Assembly: GCA_021324365.1 (NCBI GenBank)
Contig: JAJPJE010000049.1
Span: 1-64,000 of the forward strand
From: Terriglobia bacterium
GTDB lineage: Bacteria > Acidobacteriota > Terriglobia > Terriglobales > Acidobacteriaceae
Direction: 5' to 3'
DNA: 64,000 bases
Below, piece after piece: positions 18,033 to 26,198 of the stretch; positions within the stretch are counted from its first letter, which is position 1, and every line of letters begins with the position of its first letter. The notes under the pieces were generated by a model that ran no database searches, was not told the origin of the DNA, and saw nothing but the letters and a program-made list of their open reading frames with translations. The position numbers and the translations under genes were made by a program.

Positions 18033-19781
18033 TTGTTGTCGCGATACTCCTTTCTGCTCTGGCCGTTACTTTTAGGTGCCGCTCTTCAGGTCCACGCTGC
18101 CAAAAAACCCAAGCCGGAGCCTGCGCCGAGCTTCGAGTCCAACGTTCGTGTGGTTCTGCTGGATGTCGTCGTTAACGATTCGAAAGGAAATCCGGTGACC
18201 GGTCTGAAGCAGGATGATTTCCGCATCTTCGAAGACGGAAAACCGCAGAAGATCGCCTCCTTCCAGGAGCACAAAGGGGCACCGGTGGTGAAAGACAAGG
18301 TACCGCCCCTTCCGAAAAACACGTACACAAACTATCCCGCGATCAAAGCCGCCGACTCCATCAATGTAATTCTGATGGATTCACTGAATACGCCGATCCT
18401 GGATCAGGATTACGCTCACCAGCAGGTCATCAAGTACCTTAAGACAATTCCGCCGGGAGCACGAGTTGCCATCTTCACTTTGTCATCGCGATTGAAAATG
18501 ATTCAGGACTTCACCACAGATTCCAGCAAGCTTCTTGCAGTGCTGAACGGCATGGGAACTCCGCAACACTCGTCGCTCATGCAATCTGACGACGAACTGC
18601 AATCGAATCAGGATATGGTCGGAAATGTCACTCCGATCGGAAACGAGATGGCGGACATGTCTGTGGACCCGACAGGCTTGATCTCAGAAGAGAGCGTCGG
18701 ACTGGACGTGGACAGAGTCAATATCACCCTGACGGCTTTTCAGCAGCTCGCGAATTATCTTGCGGGCTTCCCTGGACGCAAGAACCTGATGTGGGTCTCT
18801 GGTTCTTTTCCCATCATCCTGTTCCCCGATGCAAACTTGCCGACTCCCTCACGGGGTCAGCATGCGTTCATGAATGATCTGCAAAGAACTGCGGATTTGT
18901 GCACGGCCGCGCAAATTGCCATCTATCCGATCGCCGCCGAGGGTCTGATCGTCGACCCCTACCTTTCTGCCAATGCCAATGCCGTTCCCACCACTCAGCC
19001 CGGATTCATGACATCCGCCAATCCAGTTCAATTCTCTACTGCGCTGTTCGCACGGCAGCACTCAATGGAGTTGCTTGCCAAGGACACCGGCGGGCAGGCT
19101 TTTTACAACACGAATGGCCTCAAGGATGTTCTTCAGCATGTCACCAACGAGGGCATGCACTATTACACCCTGACCTACACGCCCACGAACACCAAGGCGG
19201 ACAATCACTATCGCCGAACGCGGGTTGAGTTGGCAGATGAAGACTACAAGCTGTACTACCGCCGGGACTATTACGCGACCGACCAACGCATTGGCTCGGG
19301 ATTCGCAACTACACGTGATCCGCTTTTCCCGCTAATGAATCCCGGCCTGCCGGATATGGCAGACCTGGTTTACAACTTGAGCGTCAATCCCTCGAATGCA
19401 AAGCCGTCGACGCGATCGGGGCAAATGCTTACGGATTTCAAAGGACCCGTGGCGCATTACGCTCTGGATTTTGCCGTCTCGCTCTATCAGGTGAAAGTAG
19501 ACCGTTTAGCCAATGGCGACCGCCGCGCGCAACTGGAGGTTCGAGCCATTGCCTACGATGATGCCGACAAGCCACTTTCGATAACAGGCGAGCGTGGTTT
19601 CGTAACTTTGACGCCACCTGCCCTGAAAGACGCGCTGAAGTTCGGTATTCACCTGCACGAGGAAATCGATGTACCCGCCAACGCGCATATTCATCTACGC
19701 ACAGGAGTTTTCGATCTGAACTCAGGCCGTGCAGGGACACTAGGCATTCGGCTACTGACTGAAACCGCTAACTCAAAGTGA
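18033..19781 (+). CDS. VWFA-related secreted protein lacking a canonical MIDAS
   Basis: A 582-residue protein with a TTG start and signal peptide (RYSFLLWPLLLGAALQVHA). The VWFA-related domain begins like the two at 2-4.6 kb (VVLLDVVVNDSKGNPVTGLKQDDFRIFEDGKPQKI), but the metal site reads VILMDSLNTPI instead of DxSxS. The 360-residue remainder includes the GMHYYTLTYTP and VELADEDYKLYYRRDYYA motifs of this family and a C-terminal beta-rich region. It is probably a surface or periplasmic protein; its ligand is unknown. It is monocistronic. Confidence 0.85.
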   Translation: MLSRYSFLLWPLLLGAALQVHAAKKPKPEPAPSFESNVRVVLLDVVVNDSKGNPVTGLKQDDFRIFEDGKPQKIASFQEHKGAPVVKDKVPPLPKNTYTNYPAIKAADSINVILMDSLNTPILDQDYAHQQVIKYLKTIPPGARVAIFTLSSRLKMIQDFTTDSSKLLAVLNGMGTPQHSSLMQSDDELQSNQDMVGNVTPIGNEMADMSVDPTGLISEESVGLDVDRVNITLTAFQQLANYLAGFPGRKNLMWVSGSFPIILFPDANLPTPSRGQHAFMNDLQRTADLCTAAQIAIYPIAAEGLIVDPYLSANANAVPTTQPGFMTSANPVQFSTALFARQHSMELLAKDTGGQAFYNTNGLKDVLQHVTNEGMHYYTLTYTPTNTKADNHYRRTRVELADEDYKLYYRRDYYATDQRIGSGFATTRDPLFPLMNPGLPDMADLVYNLSVNPSNAKPSTRSGQMLTDFKGPVAHYALDFAVSLYQVKVDRLANGDRRAQLEVRAIAYDDADKPLSITGERGFVTLTPPALKDALKFGIHLHEEIDVPANAHIHLRTGVFDLNSGRAGTLGIRLLTETANSK

Positions 19782-19782
19782 C

Positions 19783-20874
19783 CTACGCTGCCCTGACAAC
19801 TTCAGATGGGTGTGTGCTGCTGATTACGCGCTCGTAGAGTTCTTCGTATTCATCGGCCATGCGCTCGACTGAGTAGTTTGCCTCGACATGAGCACGGCAG
19901 GCATGGGGATTGATTTCTCTGGTCTGCCAAACTGCATTCGCCATTTCATCGACATCGTCGACAATGAATCCGGTCTCGCCATCGATGACCACCTCGGGAA
20001 TCGCACCCCGACGGAAGCCAATCGCCGGAGTACCACACGCCATCGCTTCCATGGCGACCAGCGAACTGGTTTCATCGACGAGGCTTGAGATCAGCACTGC
20101 ACGCGCTTCGCTCAACAACCTGCGCTTGAGACGCATGTTGGGTGTCTCGATAAAGCAAACTCTTGGATCATCACCGCCCAGGTACGGGCGAATCTCTCGC
20201 AGGTAGTACTCCTCGTGATAGCTGAATGGATAAACCTGGCCTGCAAGGATAAGCGGCAGTCCTGTTTGCCGGGCGACTTCGATTGCTAGATGCGGGCCTT
20301 TTTCTTCGCAGATGCGGCCCATCCAGAGCAGAAATCCCTGCTTCTCCTCGATGAAAGGAAACTGCGAAACCGCAACGCCGTTCCGCACCACGCTTGCCAC
20401 ACTCGGCAGATCGGCAAAGCTCCGGCTCTGAGTTACTGACACGCAGTTAAAGTACAGATTTGGCGGGACCGACTCAAACGCACTCGCGGGATAGAAACTT
20501 CGCGGCAGGTGAAGCGTCGCCAGCACCGGCACATCGAGGTAACGGGCAGACTGCCAGAAATGCCCGCTCTTGTCGTGGACCAAGTCGAACTCACCTCGTG
20601 CTTTGCCGTGCCGCAACAGCATCAGCAGTTGCCGCTGGTGTTCGGCATTGCGTTCCTTGAAACCGTCGATGTCCAGCACTTCCGGTCCGGTGGAGTACAA
20701 CTCTCCGTAGGCTTTCGATCCGCTGCACGCAGCTATTACGGTGCGGTGCCCGCGCCAGGCCATTTCCCTTTCGAGGGCTGCCAGCATCTGCTCGGCTCCG
20801 CCACAACTCTCCTCGCTTAACGGCAGTAATGGATATGCCACATACATCACAGTCCGACGCTTCTGCATGCTCAA
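19783..20874 (-). CDS. Glycosyltransferase family 4
   Basis: A 363-residue GT-B glycosyltransferase. The N-terminal acceptor domain has YPLLPLSEESCGGAEQ; the C-terminal donor domain has FLLWMGRICEEKGPHLAIEV and the nucleotide-sugar motif EAMACGTPAIGFRRGAIPEVV (about residues 280-300). It lies 21 bp downstream of a PIG-L deacetylase gene on the same strand, so they form an operon. GT4 plus PIG-L deacetylase is the enzyme pairing used to build GlcN-type thiols and deacetylated glycolipids, but the N-terminal region is unlike BshA, so the product is not predicted. Confidence 0.88.
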   Translation of the reverse strand: MSMQKRRTVMYVAYPLLPLSEESCGGAEQMLAALEREMAWRGHRTVIAACSGSKAYGELYSTGPEVLDIDGFKERNAEHQRQLLMLLRHGKARGEFDLVHDKSGHFWQSARYLDVPVLATLHLPRSFYPASAFESVPPNLYFNCVSVTQSRSFADLPSVASVVRNGVAVSQFPFIEEKQGFLLWMGRICEEKGPHLAIEVARQTGLPLILAGQVYPFSYHEEYYLREIRPYLGGDDPRVCFIETPNMRLKRRLLSEARAVLISSLVDETSSLVAMEAMACGTPAIGFRRGAIPEVVIDGETGFIVDDVDEMANAVWQTREINPHACRAHVEANYSVERMADEYEELYERVISSTHPSEVVRAA

Positions 20875-20895
20875 TTGACCCCCGTCAATTTGATT

Positions 20896-21678
20896 TCATC
20901 CAACCTGCCTTGCTTCTTTTCCCAGCGACTGCCCGAACGCCGTGAATGCAGCGCACAGGTCCTCGCCGGTCATGCGCCAGCCCCAGACCTCGTAATTCAG
21001 TTTCCCGGGATGGGGTGGGCGCGAAAAGTCGTACTTCACCATTGGACGGAAGACTTCGGTTTCCGGAGTAAACTGCTTCAATGTCTCGTATTGCGATCTA
21101 TATGCCGCTATCATGGCGCGTTTCAACAGCAACTCATCCCCGCCACACAATGCGCGTACTTCTTCGCCTGAATTGCGCAGAAATTTCTGGTATTCAAGAA
21201 CCGTCCCGCGTCGGTGATACAGGGGAAGCTCCCATATCGGGATTCGTGCCTGGGACGAAAGCATGCTCCCCAGGAAAGCACAGCAATCGTGGTCCGGATG
21301 GCCCCCCTCATAGGTGGAACACAGGAGCACTTCCGGACGCACTTGCACGATTAATTCCGAAACCGCGGAATACGCAAGGTCGAGGTTCAGATACAACTCC
21401 TGATCTGGAATGGTTCCTTGTGCGGTGTGCAGAAAGAAGAGTTCGGTCACTCCGATTCGATACAGCGCGTTGCGCGCTTCCTCGGCGCGGAGTTCCGCAT
21501 AACTTTCACGCGAGCCGTAGGCTGACCAGAAATAAGGATCGCGCGGAGCCCCATCCGTAAGGAAAACGACAACTGGCTCTCGCATACGCTGCAGCAGCGC
21601 TCCGCACCCGATCGTCTCATCGTCGGGGTGCGACACAATTAACATCGTCCGCCCCAGCAGTCGTTCGAGCGAACCCAT
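20896..21678 (-). CDS. PIG-L family deacetylase
   Basis: A 260-residue LmbE/PIG-L-fold zinc hydrolase that removes acetyl groups from N-acetylglucosaminyl-type substrates. The metal and catalytic motifs are IVSHPDDETIGCG near the N-terminus and YEGGHPDHDCCAF in the middle. It has no signal peptide, so it acts in the cytoplasm. It is the first gene of a two-gene unit with the downstream GT4 glycosyltransferase. Confidence 0.9.
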   Translation of the reverse strand: MGSLERLLGRTMLIVSHPDDETIGCGALLQRMREPVVVFLTDGAPRDPYFWSAYGSRESYAELRAEEARNALYRIGVTELFFLHTAQGTIPDQELYLNLDLAYSAVSELIVQVRPEVLLCSTYEGGHPDHDCCAFLGSMLSSQARIPIWELPLYHRRGTVLEYQKFLRNSGEEVRALCGGDELLLKRAMIAAYRSQYETLKQFTPETEVFRPMVKYDFSRPPHPGKLNYEVWGWRMTGEDLCAAFTAFGQSLGKEARQVG

Positions 21679-21767
21679 GTTTTTGTCAGATGCACATACC
21701 GCGTTGCACGTACGAAGAAATTACCGAGATAGTCGATAACTGAAGGCAGACGGTATACTGCAAAGGC

Positions 21768-22604
21768 ATGCATCCTCTGCAGGCTGGTATTGAACGACTT
21801 TACGCATTGGGTCCCGAGGCGAAGAATGTGTCGGGCGCTCGCGCGGTTTTTGTCGACTTTCGCGAAGCGTTGAGTCGCGGCGAAATCCGCGCTGCTGAAA
21901 AACTCAACGGCAAGTGGCAAGTGAATGTCTGGGTTAAGCAGGGCATTCTGCTGGGGTTTCGTATCGGAGAGTTGACGGAAAGTGGCTGCGAAGACTTGTC
22001 CTTCGTGGACAAAGATACGTTTCCCGTCCGCGAATTCTGTATCGAGGACCGTGTTCGCATCGTTCCCGGAGGCTCTTCCGTTCGGAGTGGCGCTTTCGTT
22101 GCGGCATCAGTCGTGTGCATGCCACCTATGTATATCAACACGGGCGCGTATGTCGACGAAGGCACCCTCGTTGACTCGCATGCCCTGGTCGGGTCCTGCG
22201 CGCAAATAGGCAAGAATGTGCATATCAGCGCGGCTGCCCAAATTGGTGGCGTGCTGGAGCCGGTCAATGCGTCGCCGGTAATTATTGAGGATGACGTCCT
22301 GGTTGGCGGCAACTGCGGCGTGTATGAAGGCACCCAGGTGCGCGCACGGGCCGTTCTGGGCGCCGGTACCGTGCTAACCCGATCTACTCCCCTGTTTGAT
22401 ACCGTCAAAGGTGGCATTTATCGAGCGGATGGTCCGGAAGGCTGTCTTATAGTCCCCGAGGGAGCCGTTGTGGTACCCGGCTCGCGTGCCATCACTAAAG
22501 GCAAGGCGCAGGACTGGGGCTTGTCCGTCTACGCGCCTATCATCGTAAAATACCGCGACGAGAAGACCGACCGCGGCGTGGAATTGGAAGACCTCCTGCG
22601 GTAG
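21768..22604 (+). CDS. dapD: 2,3,4,5-tetrahydropyridine-2,6-dicarboxylate N-succinyltransferase
   Basis: A 278-residue left-handed beta-helix acyltransferase. The N-terminal helical domain contains [20 protein letters not shown], followed by hexapeptide repeats (about residues 100-225) with the diagnostic [23 protein letters not shown]-type stretch. It transfers succinyl from succinyl-CoA to tetrahydrodipicolinate in the DAP/lysine pathway, downstream of DapA. It is a monocistronic unit divergent from the PIG-L/GT pair. Confidence 0.93.
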   Translation: MHPLQAGIERLYALGPEAKNVSGARAVFVDFREALSRGEIRAAEKLNGKWQVNVWVKQGILLGFRIGELTESGCEDLSFVDKDTFPVREFCIEDRVRIVPGGSSVRSGAFVAASVVCMPPMYINTGAYVDEGTLVDSHALVGSCAQIGKNVHISAAAQIGGVLEPVNASPVIIEDDVLVGGNCGVYEGTQVRARAVLGAGTVLTRSTPLFDTVKGGIYRADGPEGCLIVPEGAVVVPGSRAITKGKAQDWGLSVYAPIIVKYRDEKTDRGVELEDLLR

Positions 22605-22650
22605 GACATCAAATTCCGTTTGCAGCGCACGGACAGTGCCGCAACCGCGT

Positions 22651-22690
22651 AAAAATCACCTAATCACCCACTTATCAATAACAAAAAACC
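22651..22690. repeat. Short degenerate octamer array upstream of the symporter gene
   Basis: Contiguous octamers AAATCACC, TAATCACC, CACTTATC, AATAACAA (22653-22684) in the dapD-symporter gap. No inverted partner array is visible. Confidence 0.4.
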
Positions 22691-22729
22691 TATTCTTCTG
22701 GTTGTCACCTGCTGTACAACTTCCTTTTC

Positions 22730-24112
22730 ATGCGCACCCGGCTCTTCTACCTGACCGTTGCACTCTTCGCGTTCGCCGCCATCGCGTCCATGGTCGTTCA
22801 CTGGGGTGCCACGATACCTGTTCGGGCCATCACAGCCCTCCGCTGGGCGGGATTGGCGACCTTCTTTGGCTACGCGGTGCTTCGCCGATCCCTCACAGCG
22901 TGGATTGTACTTGGGATGTTTCTGGGAGGCGAAATTGGTTTCGACTTCCCGGCGTTCGCATCGAGCCTGCACGTCCTGACGCAGATTTTCCTGTTGCTGA
23001 TCAAGTGCATCATCGCCCCGCTGCTGTTTGGGACACTGGTGAGCGGCATCGCGGGACATAGCGACTTGAAAGCTGTCGGTCGGATGGGCGTGAAGGCAAT
23101 CATCTACTTTGAGGTTGTCACCACCCTGGCGCTGATCATCGGCCTGGCCGCAATCAACATCAGTAAAGCGGGGGTCGGCGTCCAGCTTCCGGTCGCCAAT
23201 TCCGCCCAGTCGCTACCCGTGGCAAAGCCAACGCCTGGAGAACTTGTCCTTCATGCCTTTCCCGAAAACATAGCGAAAGCTGTGGCAGATGGGCAGGTGC
23301 TGCAAGTCGTGATTTTCAGCATTCTGTTCGGGACTGCGTTGGCAATGGTTCGCGAAGAGCGTCGCCGCCCGATGTTGGCGTTGGCGGAAAGCCTCAGTGA
23401 GGTGATGTTCAAATTCACTAATATCGTGATGCTGTTTGCGCCATTTGGCGTAGGCGCTGCTGTGGCTTACACGGTCGGGCATGTGGGGCCTTCGGTTTTG
23501 CTGAATTTGACGAAGCTGCTGGTGACACTTTATGTGGCCCTGGTCGTTTTCGTAATCGGCGTGTTGCTGCCGATTGCGCTAATCGCCGGTGTGCCATTGA
23601 AGCAGTTTTTGCGTGCTATTGCCGAACCTGCGTCGATCGCGTTTGGGACCAGCAGCTCCGAAGCCGCGTTGCCACTGGCGATGGAAGCGATGGAACGTCT
23701 CGGTGCCGCTCGACAGGTGGTGGCTTTCGTCATGCCGCTCGGCTACAGCTTTAACCTGGACGGGTCCAGTCTTTACCTTTCGCTCGCCGCCATTTTCGTC
23801 GCTCAGGTCGCTGGAATCCATCTCTCGCTCGGGCAGCAGGTGGCGTTGCTCCTTACGTTAATGCTTGCAAGCAAGGGAGTCGCCGGGGTCTCCCGCGCCG
23901 CCATCGTGATCCTTCTGGGAACCGTTGGATCTTTCGGTTTACCCGCTGAGCCGGTCTTCATTTTGCTGGGCATCGATCAATTGATGGATATGGCCCGAAC
24001 GACGGTCAATGTCATTGGGAATTGCCTGGGTACGGTGGTGATCGCCCGGTGGGAAGGCGAGTTCAGGCCAACCCGGGACACAGTCGCAAGCGAACGGGTG
24101 GGCGCTTCATGA
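22730..24112 (+). CDS. Dicarboxylate/amino acid:cation symporter (DAACS family)
   Basis: A 460-residue polytopic transporter of the GltP/DctA family. It has eight or more membrane segments plus the re-entrant hairpin signatures: the serine-rich FGTSSSEAALPLAM (about residue 305), MPLGYSFNLDGSSLYLSLAAIFVAQ with the NLDGS motif, and the late GVAGVSRAAIVILLGT and MARTTVNVIGN motifs with substrate and cation ligands. It couples uptake of C4-dicarboxylates or acidic amino acids to Na+ or H+. It is monocistronic and convergent with the UdgX gene. Confidence 0.92.
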   Translation: MRTRLFYLTVALFAFAAIASMVVHWGATIPVRAITALRWAGLATFFGYAVLRRSLTAWIVLGMFLGGEIGFDFPAFASSLHVLTQIFLLLIKCIIAPLLFGTLVSGIAGHSDLKAVGRMGVKAIIYFEVVTTLALIIGLAAINISKAGVGVQLPVANSAQSLPVAKPTPGELVLHAFPENIAKAVADGQVLQVVIFSILFGTALAMVREERRRPMLALAESLSEVMFKFTNIVMLFAPFGVGAAVAYTVGHVGPSVLLNLTKLLVTLYVALVVFVIGVLLPIALIAGVPLKQFLRAIAEPASIAFGTSSSEAALPLAMEAMERLGAARQVVAFVMPLGYSFNLDGSSLYLSLAAIFVAQVAGIHLSLGQQVALLLTLMLASKGVAGVSRAAIVILLGTVGSFGLPAEPVFILLGIDQLMDMARTTVNVIGNCLGTVVIARWEGEFRPTRDTVASERVGAS

Positions 24113-24144
24113 TCATATTCTGAGTCTGTCTGGCCCGAATTCTG

Positions 24145-24798
24145 CTACGCCGCCAGTAGCCCCTTTTCCTGCAGCAGTCTGGCAATCTTTCGCATGTCTT
24201 CGATGAAGTCAGCCATGGCCCTGTGCCGGGCGTTTTCGTCGGGCACGCGAAGAATGGATGACGGGTGCACAGTGGCGACGACATACGGACACTGCGTAAA
24301 CGGAATCACTTCCCCTCGACGTTTGGTCACCCTAAACTTCGGACCCAGTAGCGACTGCGCCGCTGTCGATCCCAGGCAGACAACGACCTCCGGCTTAGTA
24401 ATGGCAATTTCGGCGTCGAGCCATGGCCGGCAGGCTGTGATCTCCGGTTGACGTGGTTTCTTGTGAATGCGCCGTTTGCCGCGCGGCTCCCATTTGAAGT
24501 GCTTCACCGCATTGGTCACGTAGACATCGTTGCGGTCGATTCCGGCGGCCTCAAGCGCTTTGTCGAGAACCCGTCCGGCGGGACCGACGAACGGATGCCC
24601 CTGCAGGTCTTCCTGGTCGCCCGGTTGTTCGCCGACAAACATGACTTTCGCATGTCGGCTGCCTTCTCCGAAAACAGTTTGCGTCGCACGCTTCCAGAGG
24701 TCGCAGGCCTTGCATTCGGAAGCGGCCTCGCGCAAAGTGGCGAGCGTCGGATGCGAGGGGATTAAGGGTGCGGCAGTTTGGGGCGGTGACTTGGGCAT
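24145..24798 (-). CDS. udgX: UdgX-type uracil-DNA glycosylase
   Basis: A 217-residue Fe-S uracil-DNA glycosylase. The 4Fe-4S cysteines fit C29, C32, C123 and C141. Motif A reads GEQPGDQED (56-64) and motif B is HPSSILR (178-184). The insertion KRRIH (108-112) is the UdgX hallmark: in the Mycobacterium smegmatis protein the histidine of this loop attacks the abasic sugar and leaves the enzyme covalently bound to DNA. H112 is in the same position here. Family 4 UDGs lack this loop, so the UdgX call is specific. A 59-residue gene lies 51 bp upstream on the same strand. Confidence 0.92.
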   Translation of the reverse strand: MPKSPPQTAAPLIPSHPTLATLREAASECKACDLWKRATQTVFGEGSRHAKVMFVGEQPGDQEDLQGHPFVGPAGRVLDKALEAAGIDRNDVYVTNAVKHFKWEPRGKRRIHKKPRQPEITACRPWLDAEIAITKPEVVVCLGSTAAQSLLGPKFRVTKRRGEVIPFTQCPYVVATVHPSSILRVPDENARHRAMADFIEDMRKIARLLQEKGLLAA

Positions 24799-24849
24799 CT
24801 TCGACTCGATGCCGCGGAAGGTTTGAGCGTTGTCACAGGATTGGCACAG

Positions 24850-25029
24850 CTACTTCTCGCGCACCAGCTCAATCGTATGCAGGTGGATCACATTGCCGTC
24901 TTCGGGACTCATCTCGGCAACAATCTTATAGGTATCGCGTTTCGCCTCCCAGCCCTGGCGTTCCAGATCCAAAACCTTGGCGTGAAAGATTTCCGCGTCC
25001 CATTCGCGAACTATTTTGAGTTCCGCCAC
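24850..25029 (-). CDS. Small 59-residue hypothetical protein
   Basis: A short frame from GTG at 25029 to TAG at 24850. The product begins MAELKIVREWDAEIFHAKV and ends HLHTIELVREK. It is rich in charged residues, with predicted strand-helix-strand alternation and no membrane segment. It lies 51 bp upstream of udgX on the same strand, so the two may be cotranscribed. Codon use looks coding (GC-rich third positions and no rare runs). I do not recognise the family; the function is unknown. Confidence 0.6.
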   Translation of the reverse strand: MAELKIVREWDAEIFHAKVLDLERQGWEAKRDTYKIVAEMSPEDGNVIHLHTIELVREK

Positions 25030-25120
25030 TGCAAAGCCTGCTTTCTCTGATGGAATTGGAAGGTTAGATCAAGGCCGGGCGGGATTCAAGTCTGGTTAGT
25101 CAAAGCGCCTGCGGCGGGAA

Positions 25121-25149
25121 AGAGCCCCGAGCGTGAGGCCCGGGGCCTT
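25121..25149 (-). terminator. Terminator after the Cys-rich gene
   Basis: GCCCCG (25124-25129) pairs with CGGGGC (25141-25146). On the minus strand the stem lies 13-35 bases past the stop codon and is followed by TCTTTCCC. Confidence 0.5.
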
Positions 25150-25158
25150 AATTGAGCA

Positions 25159-25551
25159 CTACGCAGTCTTCTTCACCCGCGAGCAGCTATTGCCACCATA
25201 GCAACCGCCCTTTTCGGCGGTAGCTTTCATCTTGGCGCAGCAGTCGCTTTTGCAGTTTCCCGACTTGCAGCAGCAATCCATTTTCGCTGTAGACCGGTCC
25301 GCGCTAGCAGCCGGCGTAGCTGTGTTGTCGGCCTTCATACCCTGGCAGCACTGCTTGCAGGCGGCTTCGCCTTTGCAGCATGCCATGTCCTTGCCGCAAG
25401 ATTTTTTGCCTGAGCAACACTTCATCTTTTTTCCATTGCAGCAAGTTTGCGCTTTCGGGGCAGCCGTGTCAGATACAGGAGTGAATTTCTGATGTTGAGC
25501 AGCGAGGGAGAGCGAGAAAAGCAAAACGACAAGAAGAGATTTGAATTTCAT
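25159..25551 (-). CDS. Exported Cys-rich metallothionein-like protein
   Basis: A 130-residue product. The frame is open to 26061, but the ATG at 25551 has a clear ribosome site (AAGGTGATCTT) and starts a signal peptide (MKFKSLLVVLLFSLSLAAQ). The mature part has 18 cysteines, many as CC or CCC pairs, in a Lys/Gly-rich background (KCCSGKKSCGKDMACC, MDCCCKSGNCKSDCC). This composition suggests soft-metal or Fe-S/thiolate binding outside the cytoplasm. It lies 86 bp downstream of another exported Cys-rich protein, probably in the same operon behind a Crp/Fnr-type site at 26048, and next to NO reductase. I know of no named family; function is inferred from composition only. Confidence 0.75.
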   Translation of the reverse strand: MKFKSLLVVLLFSLSLAAQHQKFTPVSDTAAPKAQTCCNGKKMKCCSGKKSCGKDMACCKGEAACKQCCQGMKADNTATPAASADRSTAKMDCCCKSGNCKSDCCAKMKATAEKGGCYGGNSCSRVKKTA

Positions 25552-25637
25552 AAGATCACCTTTCAGTTTTCCGGCAAGCACGCTAGTGCTCGGGTTTGTT
25601 TTCAATTTGCGTTTGAGGTCGGAAAAGAAGGTAATAT

Positions 25638-26006
25638 CTAGGTTCGAAAATCTTCCTTTTGCGAGAGCACCGGCGGGATGCCATTGTCGTTGATGGGAAG
25701 AGTGGTGATCCGGACCAGAACAGGTACCGGATACGCGTAGGCAACCGCATTTACCGGCAGGGAGAGCTGATTGCTTTCCGGAAGTTGCAACACGACCCGG
25801 TTGTCTGTTCCGGATGACACCTTGCAGCAAGGCATATTGCCGTCGGGACAACAGTCGTGCGCAGCCGTGTTTGACACGTCCGCAGAACCCATTTGGTGCC
25901 CACACGCCATCTTCGAGAACATCAGCATTTCGCACGAGAGCGGCAGGCTGGCAATCATCGGCAGCGCCAGGAGAGCGGCGACGAGTTTTGTGCGAACAGA
26001 GGACAT
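25638..26006 (-). CDS. Small exported Cys/Met/His-rich protein
   Basis: A 122-residue protein with an N-terminal signal-like segment (TKLVAALLALPMIASLPLSC), then a metal-ligand-rich stretch CEMLMFSKMACGHQM and HDCCPDGNMPCC (six cysteines in about 45 residues), then a C-terminal part without cysteines. The start ATG at 26006 lies only 48 bases from the centre of a Crp/Fnr-type palindrome. The gene probably forms an operon with the downstream Cys-rich gene. Copper, iron or NO-related binding is possible from ligands and context; the family is not recognised. Confidence 0.65.
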   Translation of the reverse strand: MSSVRTKLVAALLALPMIASLPLSCEMLMFSKMACGHQMGSADVSNTAAHDCCPDGNMPCCKVSSGTDNRVVLQLPESNQLSLPVNAVAYAYPVPVLVRITTLPINDNGIPPVLSQKEDFRT

Positions 26007-26047
26007 CAGTGTAAAGGCAGTATGGAACGGGCATGTCGCAGTGGGCT

Positions 26048-26061
26048 GTGATGTGTATCAC
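26048..26061 (-). promoter_or_regulatory. Crp/Fnr-type box 1 (Cys-rich operon)
   Basis: Perfect palindrome GTGAT-gtgt-ATCAC centred 48 bases upstream of the 122-residue gene. A CATACT -10-like hexamer (rc of 26019-26024) is centred 33 bases downstream. Confidence 0.6.
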
Positions 26062-26080
26062 CGAGTGAGGGTGAGAGAAG

Positions 26081-26103
26081 AAAGGGCCGCACGCGGCGGC
26101 CCA
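26081..26103 (-). terminator. Rho-independent terminator after norZ
   Basis: GGGCCGC (26084-26090) pairs with GCGGCCC (26096-26102), loop five. On the minus strand it is followed by TTTCTTCTCT, about 95 bases past the norZ stop. Confidence 0.65.
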
Positions 26104-26198
26104 AGTTCAGGAGGATAAACCACTTCAGGGTTCGTGCCGGCTAAACCCTCCTTTGACCGCAAACCAACGGCAAAGAAGGGCATGCAAGACGCTCTATA

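Noticed and set aside
25552-26061. N-terminal extension of the Cys-rich protein frame up to 26061
   Set aside because: It would overlap the 122-residue exported gene in another frame and cover the Crp/Fnr box. The ATG at 25551 has a ribosome site and a signal peptide.
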